A DNA stretch of 15,719 nt from assembly GCA_016181565.1 (NCBI GenBank), contig JACOZA010000093.1, positions 1-15,719 of the forward strand, given 5' to 3'. This stretch comes from Candidatus Sungiibacteriota bacterium. GTDB lineage: Bacteria; Patescibacteriota; Minisyncoccia; Sungbacterales; JACQCQ01. This document shows, in pieces, positions 1-6,316 of this stretch (within the stretch, counting starts at the first letter, position 1; each line of letters starts with the position of its first letter). A program made the translations under genes and the position numbers. The notes beneath the pieces are model-generated. The model saw only the letters and a list, made by a program, of their open reading frames with translations. It did no database searches and was not told where the DNA came from.

Positions 1-225
1 CCAGAGCCACTGCACGATCTTGTTTACGAGGAACATCCCGTTCAATGCAAGCTCTGGACGCTCATCCGGCCAGTTGTGGAGCGACTTGCACTCGATGACC
101 AAGCGATGCCGCTTGTACTGCAGGTCATACTCGGGCATTACGGGGTAGCCGATCTTCTGCGATACTTGTCCAGCGATCTCGGTTGCCGCCGGGGTTTCTG
201 TGCGCCACTCGACCTGAATCTTCAT
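1..225 (-). CDS. Unknown protein, 5' part only (runs off left edge)
   Basis: This minus-strand frame opens with ATG at 225 and stays open for 75 codons to the window edge. It begins MKIQVEWRTETPAA and ends near LVNKIVQWLW. A strong Shine-Dalgarno (AAGGAGGG on the minus strand, 231-238) sits just upstream of the ATG, which fixes the start; no + strand gene here has such a site. Codons favour C or G in third position. A D-x(10)-ECK arrangement (DLQYKRHRLVIECKS, about residues 34-48) faintly recalls PD-(D/E)xK nucleases, but that is too little to name a function. Divergent from rarA, with two tandem promoters upstream. I do not recognise the family. Confidence 0.7.
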   Translation of the reverse strand, partial: MKIQVEWRTETPAATEIAGQVSQKIGYPVMPEYDLQYKRHRLVIECKSLHNWPDERPELALNGMFLVNKIVQWLW

Positions 226-296
226 GACACCCTCCTTGGGGTTCGTTTACCGTGTTTTACGCGTTGGCACACGGCCGCCCATACTTCGTTCGCGCG

Positions 297-325
297 GTTC
301 TATGGCACCGCGCTGGCCAAGTCAA
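297..325 (-). promoter_or_regulatory. Second sigma70-like promoter for the left-edge gene
   Basis: On the minus strand TTGACT (325-320), a 17-bp spacer and TAGAAC (302-297). Predicted leader to the ATG at 225 is about 65 nt. The -35 is near consensus and the -10 is weaker. Confidence 0.4.
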
Positions 326-336
326 AGTACTGCTAT

Positions 337-365
337 AGTATATCACAGGCATTTTGTTTAGTCAA
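337..365 (-). promoter_or_regulatory. Near-consensus promoter for the left-edge gene
   Basis: On the minus strand TTGACT (365-360), a 17-bp spacer and TATACT (342-337), with TG one base upstream of the -10 (extended -10). Predicted leader to the ATG at 225 is about 105 nt. Divergent from the rarA promoter. Confidence 0.6.
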
Positions 366-373
366 GTTTTTGA

Positions 374-402
374 TTGGCCTTAACATTTGTGCAAGTTATA
401 AT
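374..402 (+). promoter_or_regulatory. rarA promoter, predicted leaderless
   Basis: TTGGCC (374-379), a 17-bp spacer and TATAAT (397-402). Only 10 nt separate the -10 from ATG 413, so transcription should start within about 4 nt of the start codon. No Shine-Dalgarno is present. Confidence 0.55.
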
Positions 403-412
403 GAAAACTCCC

Positions 413-1798
413 ATGGCCGACCTATTTGAAGAAAATACAAAGGGCATAGAGCCGCTGGCGGAGCGCATGCGGCCGCGGGATTTTGGCGATTTCTACGGGC
501 AGGAGGAAATTGTGGGAAAGGGGAAGCCCTTGCGCGAAGCGGTTGAAAAAGATGAGCTGCGGTCGGTGATTCTCTGGGGGCCGCCGGGTACGGGGAAGAC
601 TACGCTCGCCCATATCATCGCCGAAAAGACCAAAGGATTTTTCCAGCCGTTTTCGGCGGCGACCTCGGGCGTCCCAGAATTGCGGAAATTGATTGAAGAG
701 GCGCAAAAACGACTCAAGTTTGACAAACGAAAGACAATTTTATTCGTGGATGAAATCCACCGGTTCAACAAAGCCCAGCAGGACACATTCCTGCCCTATG
801 TCGAAAAAGGCACGATTATTTTGATTGGCGCCACCACCGAAAATCCCTCGTTTGAACTCAACTCGCCGCTTCTCTCCCGCTCCATGGTCTTGGTTTTGAA
901 ACCCTTGACCGACGAGGCGCTTGAGAAAATTATCAATCGGGCGCTCTCGGATGCGACGCGGGGCCTCGGAGAGCATCGAGCGAAGCTAGACGAAGATGCC
1001 AAGGCCGCCATCATCGGTTTTGCAGACGGGGATGCCCGCGTCGCGCTGAATGCGCTGGAATTTATCATTCTCTCTGCCTCAAGGATTGTATTCTCTAATT
1101 CCCCACTACGCCAAGGCTACGAGGGACAGGCGCGCGAATTAGAGAATAAGCCGAAGGATAGAGATAATGCTGGGGGCATAAAGATTACGAAAAAAATGGC
1201 GGAAGAGGCATTGCAGAAAAAAGCCATCCGCTACGATAAAAAAGGCGAGGAGCACTATAACGTCATCTCGGCTTTCATTAAATCCATGCGCGACTCGGAT
1301 GCGGACGGGGCGCTCTATTGGCTGGCGCGCATGATTGAAGGCGGAGAAGACCCGCGCTTCATCGCCCGCCGCATGATAATTTTTGCGTCAGAAGATATCG
1401 GCAATGCCCTGCCGACGGCGTTGGTCGTGGCGGTGGCGGTGGCAGGGGCTGTCGAGCATGTCGGCATGCCGGAGGCGGGGATTAATCTGGCGCACGGCGC
1501 GACTTATCTCGCATCAGCCCCCAAGTCAAACGCTTCATACAAAGGACTGCTGGCGGCGCTGGCGGATGCCAAAGAGCATGGGGCGCTTCCCGTGCCGCTC
1601 CATTTGCGAAACGCCGTGACAAATTTAATGAAAGAGCTGGGGTATCACCAAGGGTATAAGTACGCGCATGATTTCAAGGATGCGAAAGTCGCGCAGGAAC
1701 ATCTGCCGGAAAAATTGCGAGGCAAAAAGTACTACAAACCGCCGGTTCAAACATCAAATGCGCCGCTGTTGAAAAAGAAGGGTGCTAAAAAATCTTAA
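413..1798 (+). CDS. rarA: Replication-associated recombination protein A (RarA/MgsA-type AAA+ ATPase)
   Basis: A clamp-loader-like AAA+ ATPase that acts at stalled replication forks (family knowledge). The frame from ATG 413 gives 461 aa beginning MADLFEENTKGIEPLAERMRPRDF, the standard RarA opening. This favours 413 over ATG 401, which overlaps the -10. Walker A GPPGTGKT is at residues 56-63, Walker B FVDEIH at 111-116, followed by sensor-1 GATTENPSF. The C-terminal part has ISAFIKSMRDSDADGALYWLARM and DIGNALPTALVVA, typical of the family. An insert of about 30 residues lies between LSAS and GGIKIT. Its core, about residues 226-245 with RQGYEGQAR, is encoded by a 60-bp palindromic element. 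All other conserved blocks are intact, so the protein is probably functional. Confidence 0.95.
   Translation: MADLFEENTKGIEPLAERMRPRDFGDFYGQEEIVGKGKPLREAVEKDELRSVILWGPPGTGKTTLAHIIAEKTKGFFQPFSAATSGVPELRKLIEEAQKRLKFDKRKTILFVDEIHRFNKAQQDTFLPYVEKGTIILIGATTENPSFELNSPLLSRSMVLVLKPLTDEALEKIINRALSDATRGLGEHRAKLDEDAKAAIIGFADGDARVALNALEFIILSASRIVFSNSPLRQGYEGQARELENKPKDRDNAGGIKITKKMAEEALQKKAIRYDKKGEEHYNVISAFIKSMRDSDADGALYWLARMIEGGEDPRFIARRMIIFASEDIGNALPTALVVAVAVAGAVEHVGMPEAGINLAHGATYLASAPKSNASYKGLLAALADAKEHGALPVPLHLRNAVTNLMKELGYHQGYKYAHDFKDAKVAQEHLPEKLRGKKYYKPPVQTSNAPLLKKKGAKKS
1089..1148. repeat. 60-bp palindromic element inserted in frame in rarA
   Basis: Perfect 13-bp inverted ends: TATTCTCTAATTC (1089-1101) and GAATTAGAGAATA (1136-1148). 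The 60-bp length adds exactly 20 codons without shifting frame. The interior encodes PLRQGYEGQAR, like palindromic-repeat inserts I associate with CPR proteins. The ends share TTAGAGAAT with the 19-bp terminal repeats of the element at 6899-7010. Confidence 0.7.
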
Positions 1799-1863
1799 GC
1801 GTCTTACTATTAGAGATAAGGAAGAAATCCCGCGAAGAAAGGAGGAGCTTAACAGAGTTTACT

Positions 1864-1989
1864 GTGGGCGAGCATAAACCTCGTACGAAGGCGCTTCGGG
1901 AGGTGAGGACTTATCCCACTGAAATGGTTCAAATCCAAGTGGTCACGGCGGACCCCGAGGAGGTGATCTACTCTAACGGTGAGGGGTAA
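1864..1989 (+). CDS. Possible small protein (41 aa), or part of an RNA
   Basis: GTG 1864 to TAA 1989 encodes MGEHKPRTKALREVRT, then YPTEMVQIQVVTADPEEVIY, ending SNGEG. The composition looks protein-like, with a plausible beta-strand around MVQIQVV. The support is mixed: AAGGAGG at 1839-1845 is about 18 nt from the GTG, which is too far, and there is no ATG. The frame is open upstream to 1789 but has no other standard start. The stop codon sits in the loop of a hairpin (1977-2000), and a terminator follows. The whole 1805-2035 segment could instead be a roughly 220-nt untranslated RNA. I do not recognise it. Confidence 0.3.
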   Translation: MGEHKPRTKALREVRTYPTEMVQIQVVTADPEEVIYSNGEG

Positions 1990-2000
1990 ACCCCCCGCCG
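1977..2000 (+). other. Hairpin overlapping the end of the small ORF
   Basis: CGGTGAGGGG (1977-1986) pairs with CCCCCCGCCG (1991-2000) around a TAAA loop, with one mismatch and one G-T pair. It lies just upstream of the 2006-2030 terminator. The two together suggest a structured 3' end. Confidence 0.5.
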
Positions 2001-2005
2001 GTCCT

Positions 2006-2037
2006 GGGCGGCCGCATGACTGGGCCGCCCTTCTTTA
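2006..2037 (+). terminator. Rho-independent terminator
   Basis: GGGCGGCC (2006-2013) and GGCCGCCC (2023-2030) form a perfect 8-bp GC stem with a 9-nt loop, followed by TTCTTTA. It would end transcripts from rarA or from the small ORF/RNA region. Confidence 0.7.
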
Positions 2038-2049
2038 GTCAACCGGTTG

Positions 2050-2078
2050 TTGTGCTGCATAATATTTGCAGGTATAGT
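2050..2078 (+). promoter_or_regulatory. Promoter upstream of the repeat cluster
   Basis: TTGTGC (2050-2055), a 17-bp spacer and TATAGT (2073-2078), just after the terminator. A transcript from here to the SIMPL gene would have a roughly 250-nt leader made of hairpins. A closer A/T-rich -10-like stretch (TATATAT, 2326-2332) directly before ATG 2333 could give a leaderless message instead. Confidence 0.45.
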
Positions 2079-2088
2079 AGTGGAGTAA

Positions 2089-2297
2089 TTTTCTCCGCCG
2101 TCGCAGAAAACCTAGTCCGTAAGGCTGAGGATCCTGCCTGCCGGCAGGCAGGGAATGCGAAAAACAGCAGATAACCCTGAGCGAAGTCGAAGGGTGGAAG
2201 CTTTGGCGGATTCCGCCGATCTCGCAAGAGTTCGCCCGAAGGGCGAAATGCGAGATACCACGGCCGGGAGCCTACCTGCTGGTAGGCAGGGCCGTGG
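2089..2297. repeat. Cluster of short palindromic repeats
   Basis: Serial hairpins fill the stretch. TTTTCT/AGAAAA is at 2089-2110. A perfect 20-bp palindrome, CCTGCCTGCCGGCAGGCAGG, is at 2133-2152. CCCTGAGCGAAGTCGAAGGG is at 2175-2194. TTCGCCCGAAGGGCGAA (2231-2247) lies inside ATCTCGC/GCGAGAT arms (2219-2256). CCACGGCC/GGCCGTGG arms (2258-2297) enclose CCTACCTGCTGGTAGGCAGG (2271-2290). Apart from the 2050 promoter I see no gene between 1990 and 2332. The minus-strand frame across it is only a reading of these repeats. Confidence 0.8.
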
Positions 2298-2332
2298 AGC
2301 TTCATAATAATAATCTAAGCATCGTTATATAT

Positions 2333-3109
2333 ATGGATATGAATACAGAACATTCGTCCGGTCCCGAATATTGGAAGTCGCGCCACGGCTTAAAAATCCT
2401 GGTAATGCTTGCGATTGCATTTGCGGCGGTTGTCTGGGGCATCGGCGAGATCAAGTCCTATAAATTTATCGGATCAAATCCCAATACGACCCGCTCGATT
2501 ACGGTCACCGGTCAGGGCAAACAATATGTCCGCGCCGATGTCGCAACCGTACAAGTATCCGTATCGTCCGACGCCGGGCCGACTAATTTGGCGGAAGTGC
2601 AGGATAGGAATTCACGGACCGCCAACGCCGTGATGGCGCTTGTGAAAACCCAGGGCGTGAAGGAGGACGACATTAAGACTCTCAACTACTCGATCTCGCC
2701 CCGCTACAACTATTCGCAAAACGGCCAGCAGTTTCTTGGTTATACCGTGCGCCAAGACATTCAGTTGAAAATCCGGGATCTGGCCCAAGTGGGGACGATC
2801 TTAAATATCGCGGTCCAGCGGGGCGCCAATGAAGTTTCGAATTTGCAGTTTACCGTCGATGATCCCCAAAAGCCGCAAGAAGATGCGCGGAACGAAGCCA
2901 TTAACGACGCTAAGTCCAATGCCGAGAAGCTTGCCAAGGAACTGGGCGTGCGCTTAGTGCGTCTCACAAACTACTCTGAAAACGCGGGAGGCCAGCCGCC
3001 GATTTTCTACGGCGCTATGGCTGACGGCAAAGGCGGACCGGCGCCGGAGATTCAAGTTGGGCAGAACGAAATTCGTTCGAATGTGACGCTGACGTACGAG
3101 ATTGAGTGA
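2333..3109 (+). CDS. SIMPL-domain (DUF541) membrane-anchored protein
   Basis: 258 aa from ATG 2333. A hydrophilic N-terminus is followed by one membrane segment (about residues 20-40, LKILVMLAIAFAAVVWGIGEI region), which should anchor an extracytoplasmic domain. The rest has the SIMPL/DUF541 pattern: RSITVTGQGKQYVRADVATVQVSV, then VKEDDIKTLNYSISPRYNY, LGYTVRQDIQLKIRD, EARNEAINDAKSNAEKLAKELG and the closing SNVTLTYEIE strand. The family is a common surface or periplasmic fold with no single assigned reaction. A frame extension to 2294 exists but reads repeat sequence, so ATG 2333 (or ATG 2339) is preferred. No SD is visible. It ends at a bidirectional terminator. Confidence 0.88.
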   Translation: MDMNTEHSSGPEYWKSRHGLKILVMLAIAFAAVVWGIGEIKSYKFIGSNPNTTRSITVTGQGKQYVRADVATVQVSVSSDAGPTNLAEVQDRNSRTANAVMALVKTQGVKEDDIKTLNYSISPRYNYSQNGQQFLGYTVRQDIQLKIRDLAQVGTILNIAVQRGANEVSNLQFTVDDPQKPQEDARNEAINDAKSNAEKLAKELGVRLVRLTNYSENAGGQPPIFYGAMADGKGGPAPEIQVGQNEIRSNVTLTYEIE

Positions 3110-3111
3110 TG

Positions 3112-3147
3112 AAAATCAAAATGCCCCGCTCGGGGCATTTTGATTTT
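3112..3147. terminator. Bidirectional terminator between convergent genes
   Basis: A perfect 16-bp stem, AAAATCAAAATGCCCC (3112-3127) and GGGGCATTTTGATTTT (3132-3147), with loop GCTC. Flanking T tracts on the + strand and A tracts on the other side let it serve both the SIMPL gene and the minus-strand membrane protein. Confidence 0.88.
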
Positions 3148-3158
3148 TTGCATTCCCG

Positions 3159-3713
3159 CTAAAAGAAGTACACTCTCTTATACATTAAACTTGCAAGAAT
3201 ACGGGTAATCACCCGTAGTGCAATGAAGATCGAAATCGCGATTAAAGCAGTGGTTGGCCCCCACATCGCTAGAAAAACTATCCCTAGCGTGTAGATAATT
3301 TCTATGCCATTGAAAAGAATCCAGGCCTTTAAAAATAGGCTGTCAGCATTTGAAGGACTATATTCTAAATAAGCTCGGCCGAGCCATATAATGTCAAAAA
3401 TGTTGAATAGTATATAAGAATAGAGAAAATATGTAATAGTGAGCTGGGTTGAATAAATATAAAGGAAAATAGAAAACATAATCGCCATGTCTATCAGAAT
3501 GTCTACTTCTCGTTTGGGCGGAAATTTTCTAAGGGACGGCGAATAATCAATCCAGTAATCGGTAATGTCAAGGTAGACAAAGATGAACGCGATATACTGC
3601 CACAGCTCGGTAAAATTCGGCCACCACTGGAAACCGAGGCCGAGAATCACCCCAATCATTACATCGATGAACCGGAGACTGATGCCGCCTAAAATCTCGC
3701 TTCTGACTGCCAT
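3159..3713 (-). CDS. Multi-pass membrane protein of unknown function
   Basis: 184 aa from ATG 3713. Hydrophobic stretches such as FIDVMIGVILGLGF, WQYIAFIFVYLDI, DMAIMFSIFLYIYST, ITYFLYSYILFNIFDIIW, IEIIYTLGIVFLAMW and TALIAISIFIALRV suggest about six membrane segments. Charged residues cluster between segments (RKFPPKREVD) and at the end (LMYKRVYFF). The gene is visibly more AT-rich than neighbours such as rarA or tgt, which may mean recent acquisition or simply membrane-protein codon use. Its -10 is only 8 nt from the ATG and overlaps the tgt promoter. I do not recognise a family. Confidence 0.8.
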   Translation of the reverse strand: MAVRSEILGGISLRFIDVMIGVILGLGFQWWPNFTELWQYIAFIFVYLDITDYWIDYSPSLRKFPPKREVDILIDMAIMFSIFLYIYSTQLTITYFLYSYILFNIFDIIWLGRAYLEYSPSNADSLFLKAWILFNGIEIIYTLGIVFLAMWGPTTALIAISIFIALRVITRILASLMYKRVYFF

Positions 3714-3729
3714 TTTCTTCTAGTATATA
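3701..3729 (+). promoter_or_regulatory. tgt promoter, overlapping the divergent promoter
   Basis: TTCTGA (3701-3706), a 17-bp spacer and TATATA (3724-3729), 6 nt before ATG 3736. The -35 lies inside the first codons of the divergent membrane gene. No SD, so a leaderless message is predicted. Confidence 0.45.
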
Positions 3730-3749
3730 GCTCGTATGGCCGCAATCAA
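3722..3749 (-). promoter_or_regulatory. Promoter of the divergent membrane-protein gene
   Basis: On the minus strand TTGATT (3749-3744), a 16-bp spacer and TATACT (3727-3722), 8 nt before ATG 3713. The -35 lies inside the tgt coding region and the -10 shares bases with the tgt -10, so the two promoters should exclude each other. Confidence 0.5.
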
Positions 3750-4977
3750 ATTCTCTACCCAAGCCAAAGATACAAAAACACACGCGCGCATGGCGACACT
3801 TAAAACTCCGCATGGCGCGATTGAGACGCCGGCATTTGTGGCTGTCGGGACTTTGGCGTCGGTACGGACGTTAGCGCCTGATGAGATTCGTCAAGCGGGG
3901 TCGCAGGTTGTGCTGGCAAACACCTACCATCTGTATCTCGAAGGACGGCACGAAGTCATTCAAAAAGCGGGAGGCCTCGCAAAATTTATGAACTGGGATG
4001 GGCCGACCATGACCGACTCGGGCGGGTTTCAAGTATTCTCCATGGGGTTTGGCGCGGATCACGGGATCGGAAAGAATGTTCCCTTCTTTCCGGGCGGAGA
4101 CCTACCTGCTGGCAGCCTGCCTACCGCAGGCGGGGCAGAGTCGCCGGCGGATTTAACCAGAAGCGAACTCGAAGCTCCTAGAAAAATTAAGATTACCGAA
4201 GACGGAGTAGAATTCCAGTCCCCTCGGGAGGGAAATATCTTGGAGTTGAGTCCCGAAATTTCTGTGAAAATTCAGCAAAGGCTTGGGGCGGATATCTTTT
4301 TTGCTTTTGATGAGTGCACTTCCCCGCTTTCTTCGTATGAGTACACTAAACAAGCGGTGGGGCGCACCACGCGCTGGGCAAAACGTTGTATCGAAGCCAA
4401 GACCAGAAGCGACCAAGCGATCTTCGGTGTGATTCAAGGAGGAGTGTGGCAAGATTTGCGTAACCAAAGCACGAAAGATATCGCCAGCCTTCCCTTTGAC
4501 GGTTACGGGCTCGGCGGGCCGGTGGGGATCTCGCGCGATGATATCAAAAAAGTCATTGGCTGGATGACGAGCGGCCTCCCCGAAGAAAAACCGCGGCATC
4601 TTTTGGGTATGGGTTCGCCCAAAGAGCTGGTGGATGTCATTGCCGAGGGCGTGGACCTTTTTGATTGCGTCGTCCCGACGCGGGAAGCTCGTAACGGCAC
4701 GCTCTACACAAAAGCCGGCAAAGTTCACATCAAGAATGCGTGCCACCGTGAAGACTTTTCACCGCTGGAAGGGGGTTGCCGTTGTCATCTCTGCACAAAC
4801 TTCACCCGCAGTTATCTGCATCATTTGTTCCGCACCGGAGAGCTTTTGGGAAAACGCCTGGCCACAATTCATAATCTCTTTTTTATCAACGAGCTCGTGC
4901 GCCAGTGCCGCGACGCCGTCGCGGCAGGGGCATTTGAAGATTTTCGGCAGGAGTTTTATGCTAACGGCGCATACTAA
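3736..4977 (+). CDS. tgt: tRNA-guanine transglycosylase (queuine/preQ1 base exchange)
   Basis: Exchanges guanine 34 of GUN-anticodon tRNAs for a queuosine precursor base (family function). The 413-aa protein has MTDSGGFQVFS with the first catalytic Asp at about residue 94, FDECTSPLSSYEYT, GVIQGG, and DCVVPTREARNG with the nucleophilic Asp at about 310. The zinc site is complete: C348, C350 and C353 in CRCHLC, and H379 in TIHN. An extra loop at about residues 122-150 (DLPAGSLPTAGGAESPAD...), after FFPGG, is encoded partly by a short palindromic repeat (4101-4134) and is not part of the usual fold. The start fits a -10 ending 6 nt upstream. No other queuosine gene is visible here. Confidence 0.95.
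   Translation: MAAIKFSTQAKDTKTHARMATLKTPHGAIETPAFVAVGTLASVRTLAPDEIRQAGSQVVLANTYHLYLEGRHEVIQKAGGLAKFMNWDGPTMTDSGGFQVFSMGFGADHGIGKNVPFFPGGDLPAGSLPTAGGAESPADLTRSELEAPRKIKITEDGVEFQSPREGNILELSPEISVKIQQRLGADIFFAFDECTSPLSSYEYTKQAVGRTTRWAKRCIEAKTRSDQAIFGVIQGGVWQDLRNQSTKDIASLPFDGYGLGGPVGISRDDIKKVIGWMTSGLPEEKPRHLLGMGSPKELVDVIAEGVDLFDCVVPTREARNGTLYTKAGKVHIKNACHREDFSPLEGGCRCHLCTNFTRSYLHHLFRTGELLGKRLATIHNLFFINELVRQCRDAVAAGAFEDFRQEFYANGAY
4101..4134. repeat. Short palindromic repeat read as part of tgt
   Basis: CCTACCTGCTGGCAG (4101-4115) repeats the start of the intergenic copy at 2271-2290. It is followed by CCTGCCTACCGCAGGCGGG (4116-4134). Read in frame it yields LPAGSLPTAGG. Confidence 0.6.
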
Positions 4978-4988
4978 GCAAGCCGTTT

Positions 4989-5016
4989 TTGAGAGAATCT
5001 GCGCGGCTGTTATAAT
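4989..5016 (+). promoter_or_regulatory. Promoter of the alpha/beta hydrolase, predicted leaderless
   Basis: TTGAGA (4989-4994), a 16-bp spacer and a consensus TATAAT (5011-5016), 9 nt before ATG 5026. This is one of the clearest leaderless-type promoters in the window. Confidence 0.65.
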
Positions 5017-5025
5017 GGCCTTTAC

Positions 5026-5793
5026 ATGAAGGCTTTCTTGATCGGAGGAGCAATCTTTATTCTGGGAGCCATTGGCGTATACCTCTATGTCCGCGCGCCT
5101 AAAACCGACTCTCCCGACGCTAATCAATCGTCACGATCTATGAACGAACAAGTGAGTTTTGCCACACGCGACGGCGTCACCATCAAGGGCGATTACTATG
5201 AGGGCGGAGGCGAGCGCGCCGTGCTCCTGCTTCACATGATGCCGGCGACACGCTCTTCGTGGGTGGCGTTTGCCAATACCTTGGTTCTCGAAGGCTGGTC
5301 GGCTCTCGCCATTGATTTACGGGGCCACGGCGAATCTACAATGTCCCCAAGGGGCGTTCTCGACTATCAAAAATTTACCGACGCGGAGCACCAAGCGAGC
5401 ATCGCCGATGTCGAAGCCGCTGTCGCCTATCTGACAACGGAGAAAAAAATGAAAGAGATCAGTATCGCGGGCGCCTCCATCGGCGCCAATCTCGCGTTTT
5501 TCTACGCCGCGTCCCATCCCGAGATTCGCTCACTGGTGCTTCTTTCCCCGGGCCTTGATTATCACGGCGTCAATGCCGAGGCCGTGGCGGGGCAGTTCGG
5601 CGGGAAGACGCGTTTGTTTTTTCTGGCGTCGCGCGATGATGAATACGCGGCGGCCAGCACCGAGGAGATTTACCAGAAAGTTAAAGGCGAGAAGCAGATC
5701 CAGTTATTCGGCGATGCGGGGCACGGGACAACGATTCTCGAACGCCAGCCCGAATATTTGAAAATTTTGGCGAGCTGGCTCGCAGCAAAATAA
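5026..5793 (+). CDS. Membrane-anchored alpha/beta hydrolase
   Basis: 255 aa. An N-terminal hydrophobic segment (AFLIGGAIFILGAIGVYLYV, residues 3-22) probably anchors the enzyme with its catalytic domain outside the membrane. The serine nucleophile elbow is GASIG with Ser151. AIDLRGHGES is the usual strand-loop before it, an Asp is available in SRDDEY (D204/D205), and the catalytic His is His233 in DAGHG. All three triad positions are therefore present. LLLHMMPATRSSW is the oxyanion-hole region. The fold resembles esterase/lipase or acyl-peptide-type hydrolases, and the substrate cannot be told. The following DUF192 gene starts 14 nt downstream. Confidence 0.88.
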   Translation: MKAFLIGGAIFILGAIGVYLYVRAPKTDSPDANQSSRSMNEQVSFATRDGVTIKGDYYEGGGERAVLLLHMMPATRSSWVAFANTLVLEGWSALAIDLRGHGESTMSPRGVLDYQKFTDAEHQASIADVEAAVAYLTTEKKMKEISIAGASIGANLAFFYAASHPEIRSLVLLSPGLDYHGVNAEAVAGQFGGKTRLFFLASRDDEYAAASTEEIYQKVKGEKQIQLFGDAGHGTTILERQPEYLKILASWLAAK

Positions 5794-5796
5794 TTT
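5767..5796 (+). promoter_or_regulatory. Possible promoter for the DUF192 gene
   Basis: TTGGCG (5767-5772), an 18-bp spacer and TAATTT (5791-5796), 11 nt before ATG 5808. It overlaps the end of the hydrolase gene, so cotranscription is equally possible. Confidence 0.3.
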
Positions 5797-5807
5797 TATC
5801 GTTTTTG

Positions 5808-6296
5808 ATGGATCTCGAATATCGTCAATTTAAACTTCTTGTTTTCGGAATCGCCTTTTTGCTTTTCGTGGGCCTGCTGGCGTTTATATATCTCGCGCTG
5901 CAGCGCGCCGGAGTCCCCCAGCGCGCCGAAGTCACTGTCAAAAACGTTACCGTTTATGCCGAGCCCGTATCGAGCCCGTCGGCGCGCGCCAAGGGCCTCG
6001 CCGGCCGGTCATACCTGGGGGAACTCGACGGGATGCTTTTTCTTTTTGAGAATCCCGAACCGCAGCTCTTTTGGATGAAGGGAATGCTGATGCCGATTGA
6101 TCTTATTTGGATCCGTTCGGGTGTTGTGGTTGGTATGATCGAATATATAGAGCCGCCTCCCTCGGGAACTCCCGATACGGCCTTAAAAATCTATCGCTCG
6201 CCCTTGCCGGTTGATCAAGTACTCGAAGTGAGGGCCGGATTTATCCAAAAATACGGCATAGAGGCCGGAGACTCGGTCGTTGTCAAAATGCCTTAA
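5808..6296 (+). CDS. DUF192 family protein, membrane anchored
   Basis: 162 aa from ATG 5808; an upstream in-frame TTG at 5805 is less likely. A membrane segment (about residues 10-32, VFGIAFLLFVGLLAFIYLA) precedes a DUF192 domain. The domain shows RAKGLAGRSYL (60-70), GMLFLF (75-80) and FWMKGMLMPIDLIWI (88-102), then YRSPLPVDQVLEVRAGFIQKYGIEAGDSVVV. The family is small, exported or anchored, with no established reaction. Its position directly after the hydrolase suggests both act at the cell surface. Confidence 0.9.
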   Translation: MDLEYRQFKLLVFGIAFLLFVGLLAFIYLALQRAGVPQRAEVTVKNVTVYAEPVSSPSARAKGLAGRSYLGELDGMLFLFENPEPQLFWMKGMLMPIDLIWIRSGVVVGMIEYIEPPPSGTPDTALKIYRSPLPVDQVLEVRAGFIQKYGIEAGDSVVVKMP

Positions 6297-6307
6297 TGTG
6301 CTAGCTT
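6280..6307 (+). promoter_or_regulatory. Promoter of the DEDD exonuclease gene, predicted leaderless
   Basis: TTGTCA (6280-6285), a 16-bp spacer and TAGCTT (6302-6307), 9 nt before ATG 6317. The -35 lies in the last codons of the DUF192 gene. Confidence 0.45.
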
Positions 6308-6316
6308 AATCTCGAT

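Noticed and set aside
1..225. Resemblance of ECKSL to the ExKSLK motif of QueF (a queuosine gene, tempting because tgt is nearby)
   Set aside because: The match is five residues, and the expected N-terminal cysteine motif is absent.
76..429. 117-codon + strand frame at the left end
   Set aside because: It is the antisense of the SD-led minus-strand gene (1-225), and then reads through promoter sequence into rarA; it resembles nothing.
1926..1936. GGTTCAAATCC, identical to a tRNA T-arm core
   Set aside because: The flanking bases do not form a 5-bp T stem, and no acceptor or anticodon arm can be folded around it.
2039..2305. 88-codon minus-strand frame containing FDFAQG and PACRQAG
   Set aside because: These phrases are translations of the palindromic repeats, and the frame consists almost wholly of the repeat cluster.
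4153..4746. 197-codon minus-strand frame inside tgt
   Set aside because: Antisense shadow of a gene with complete catalytic and zinc motifs.
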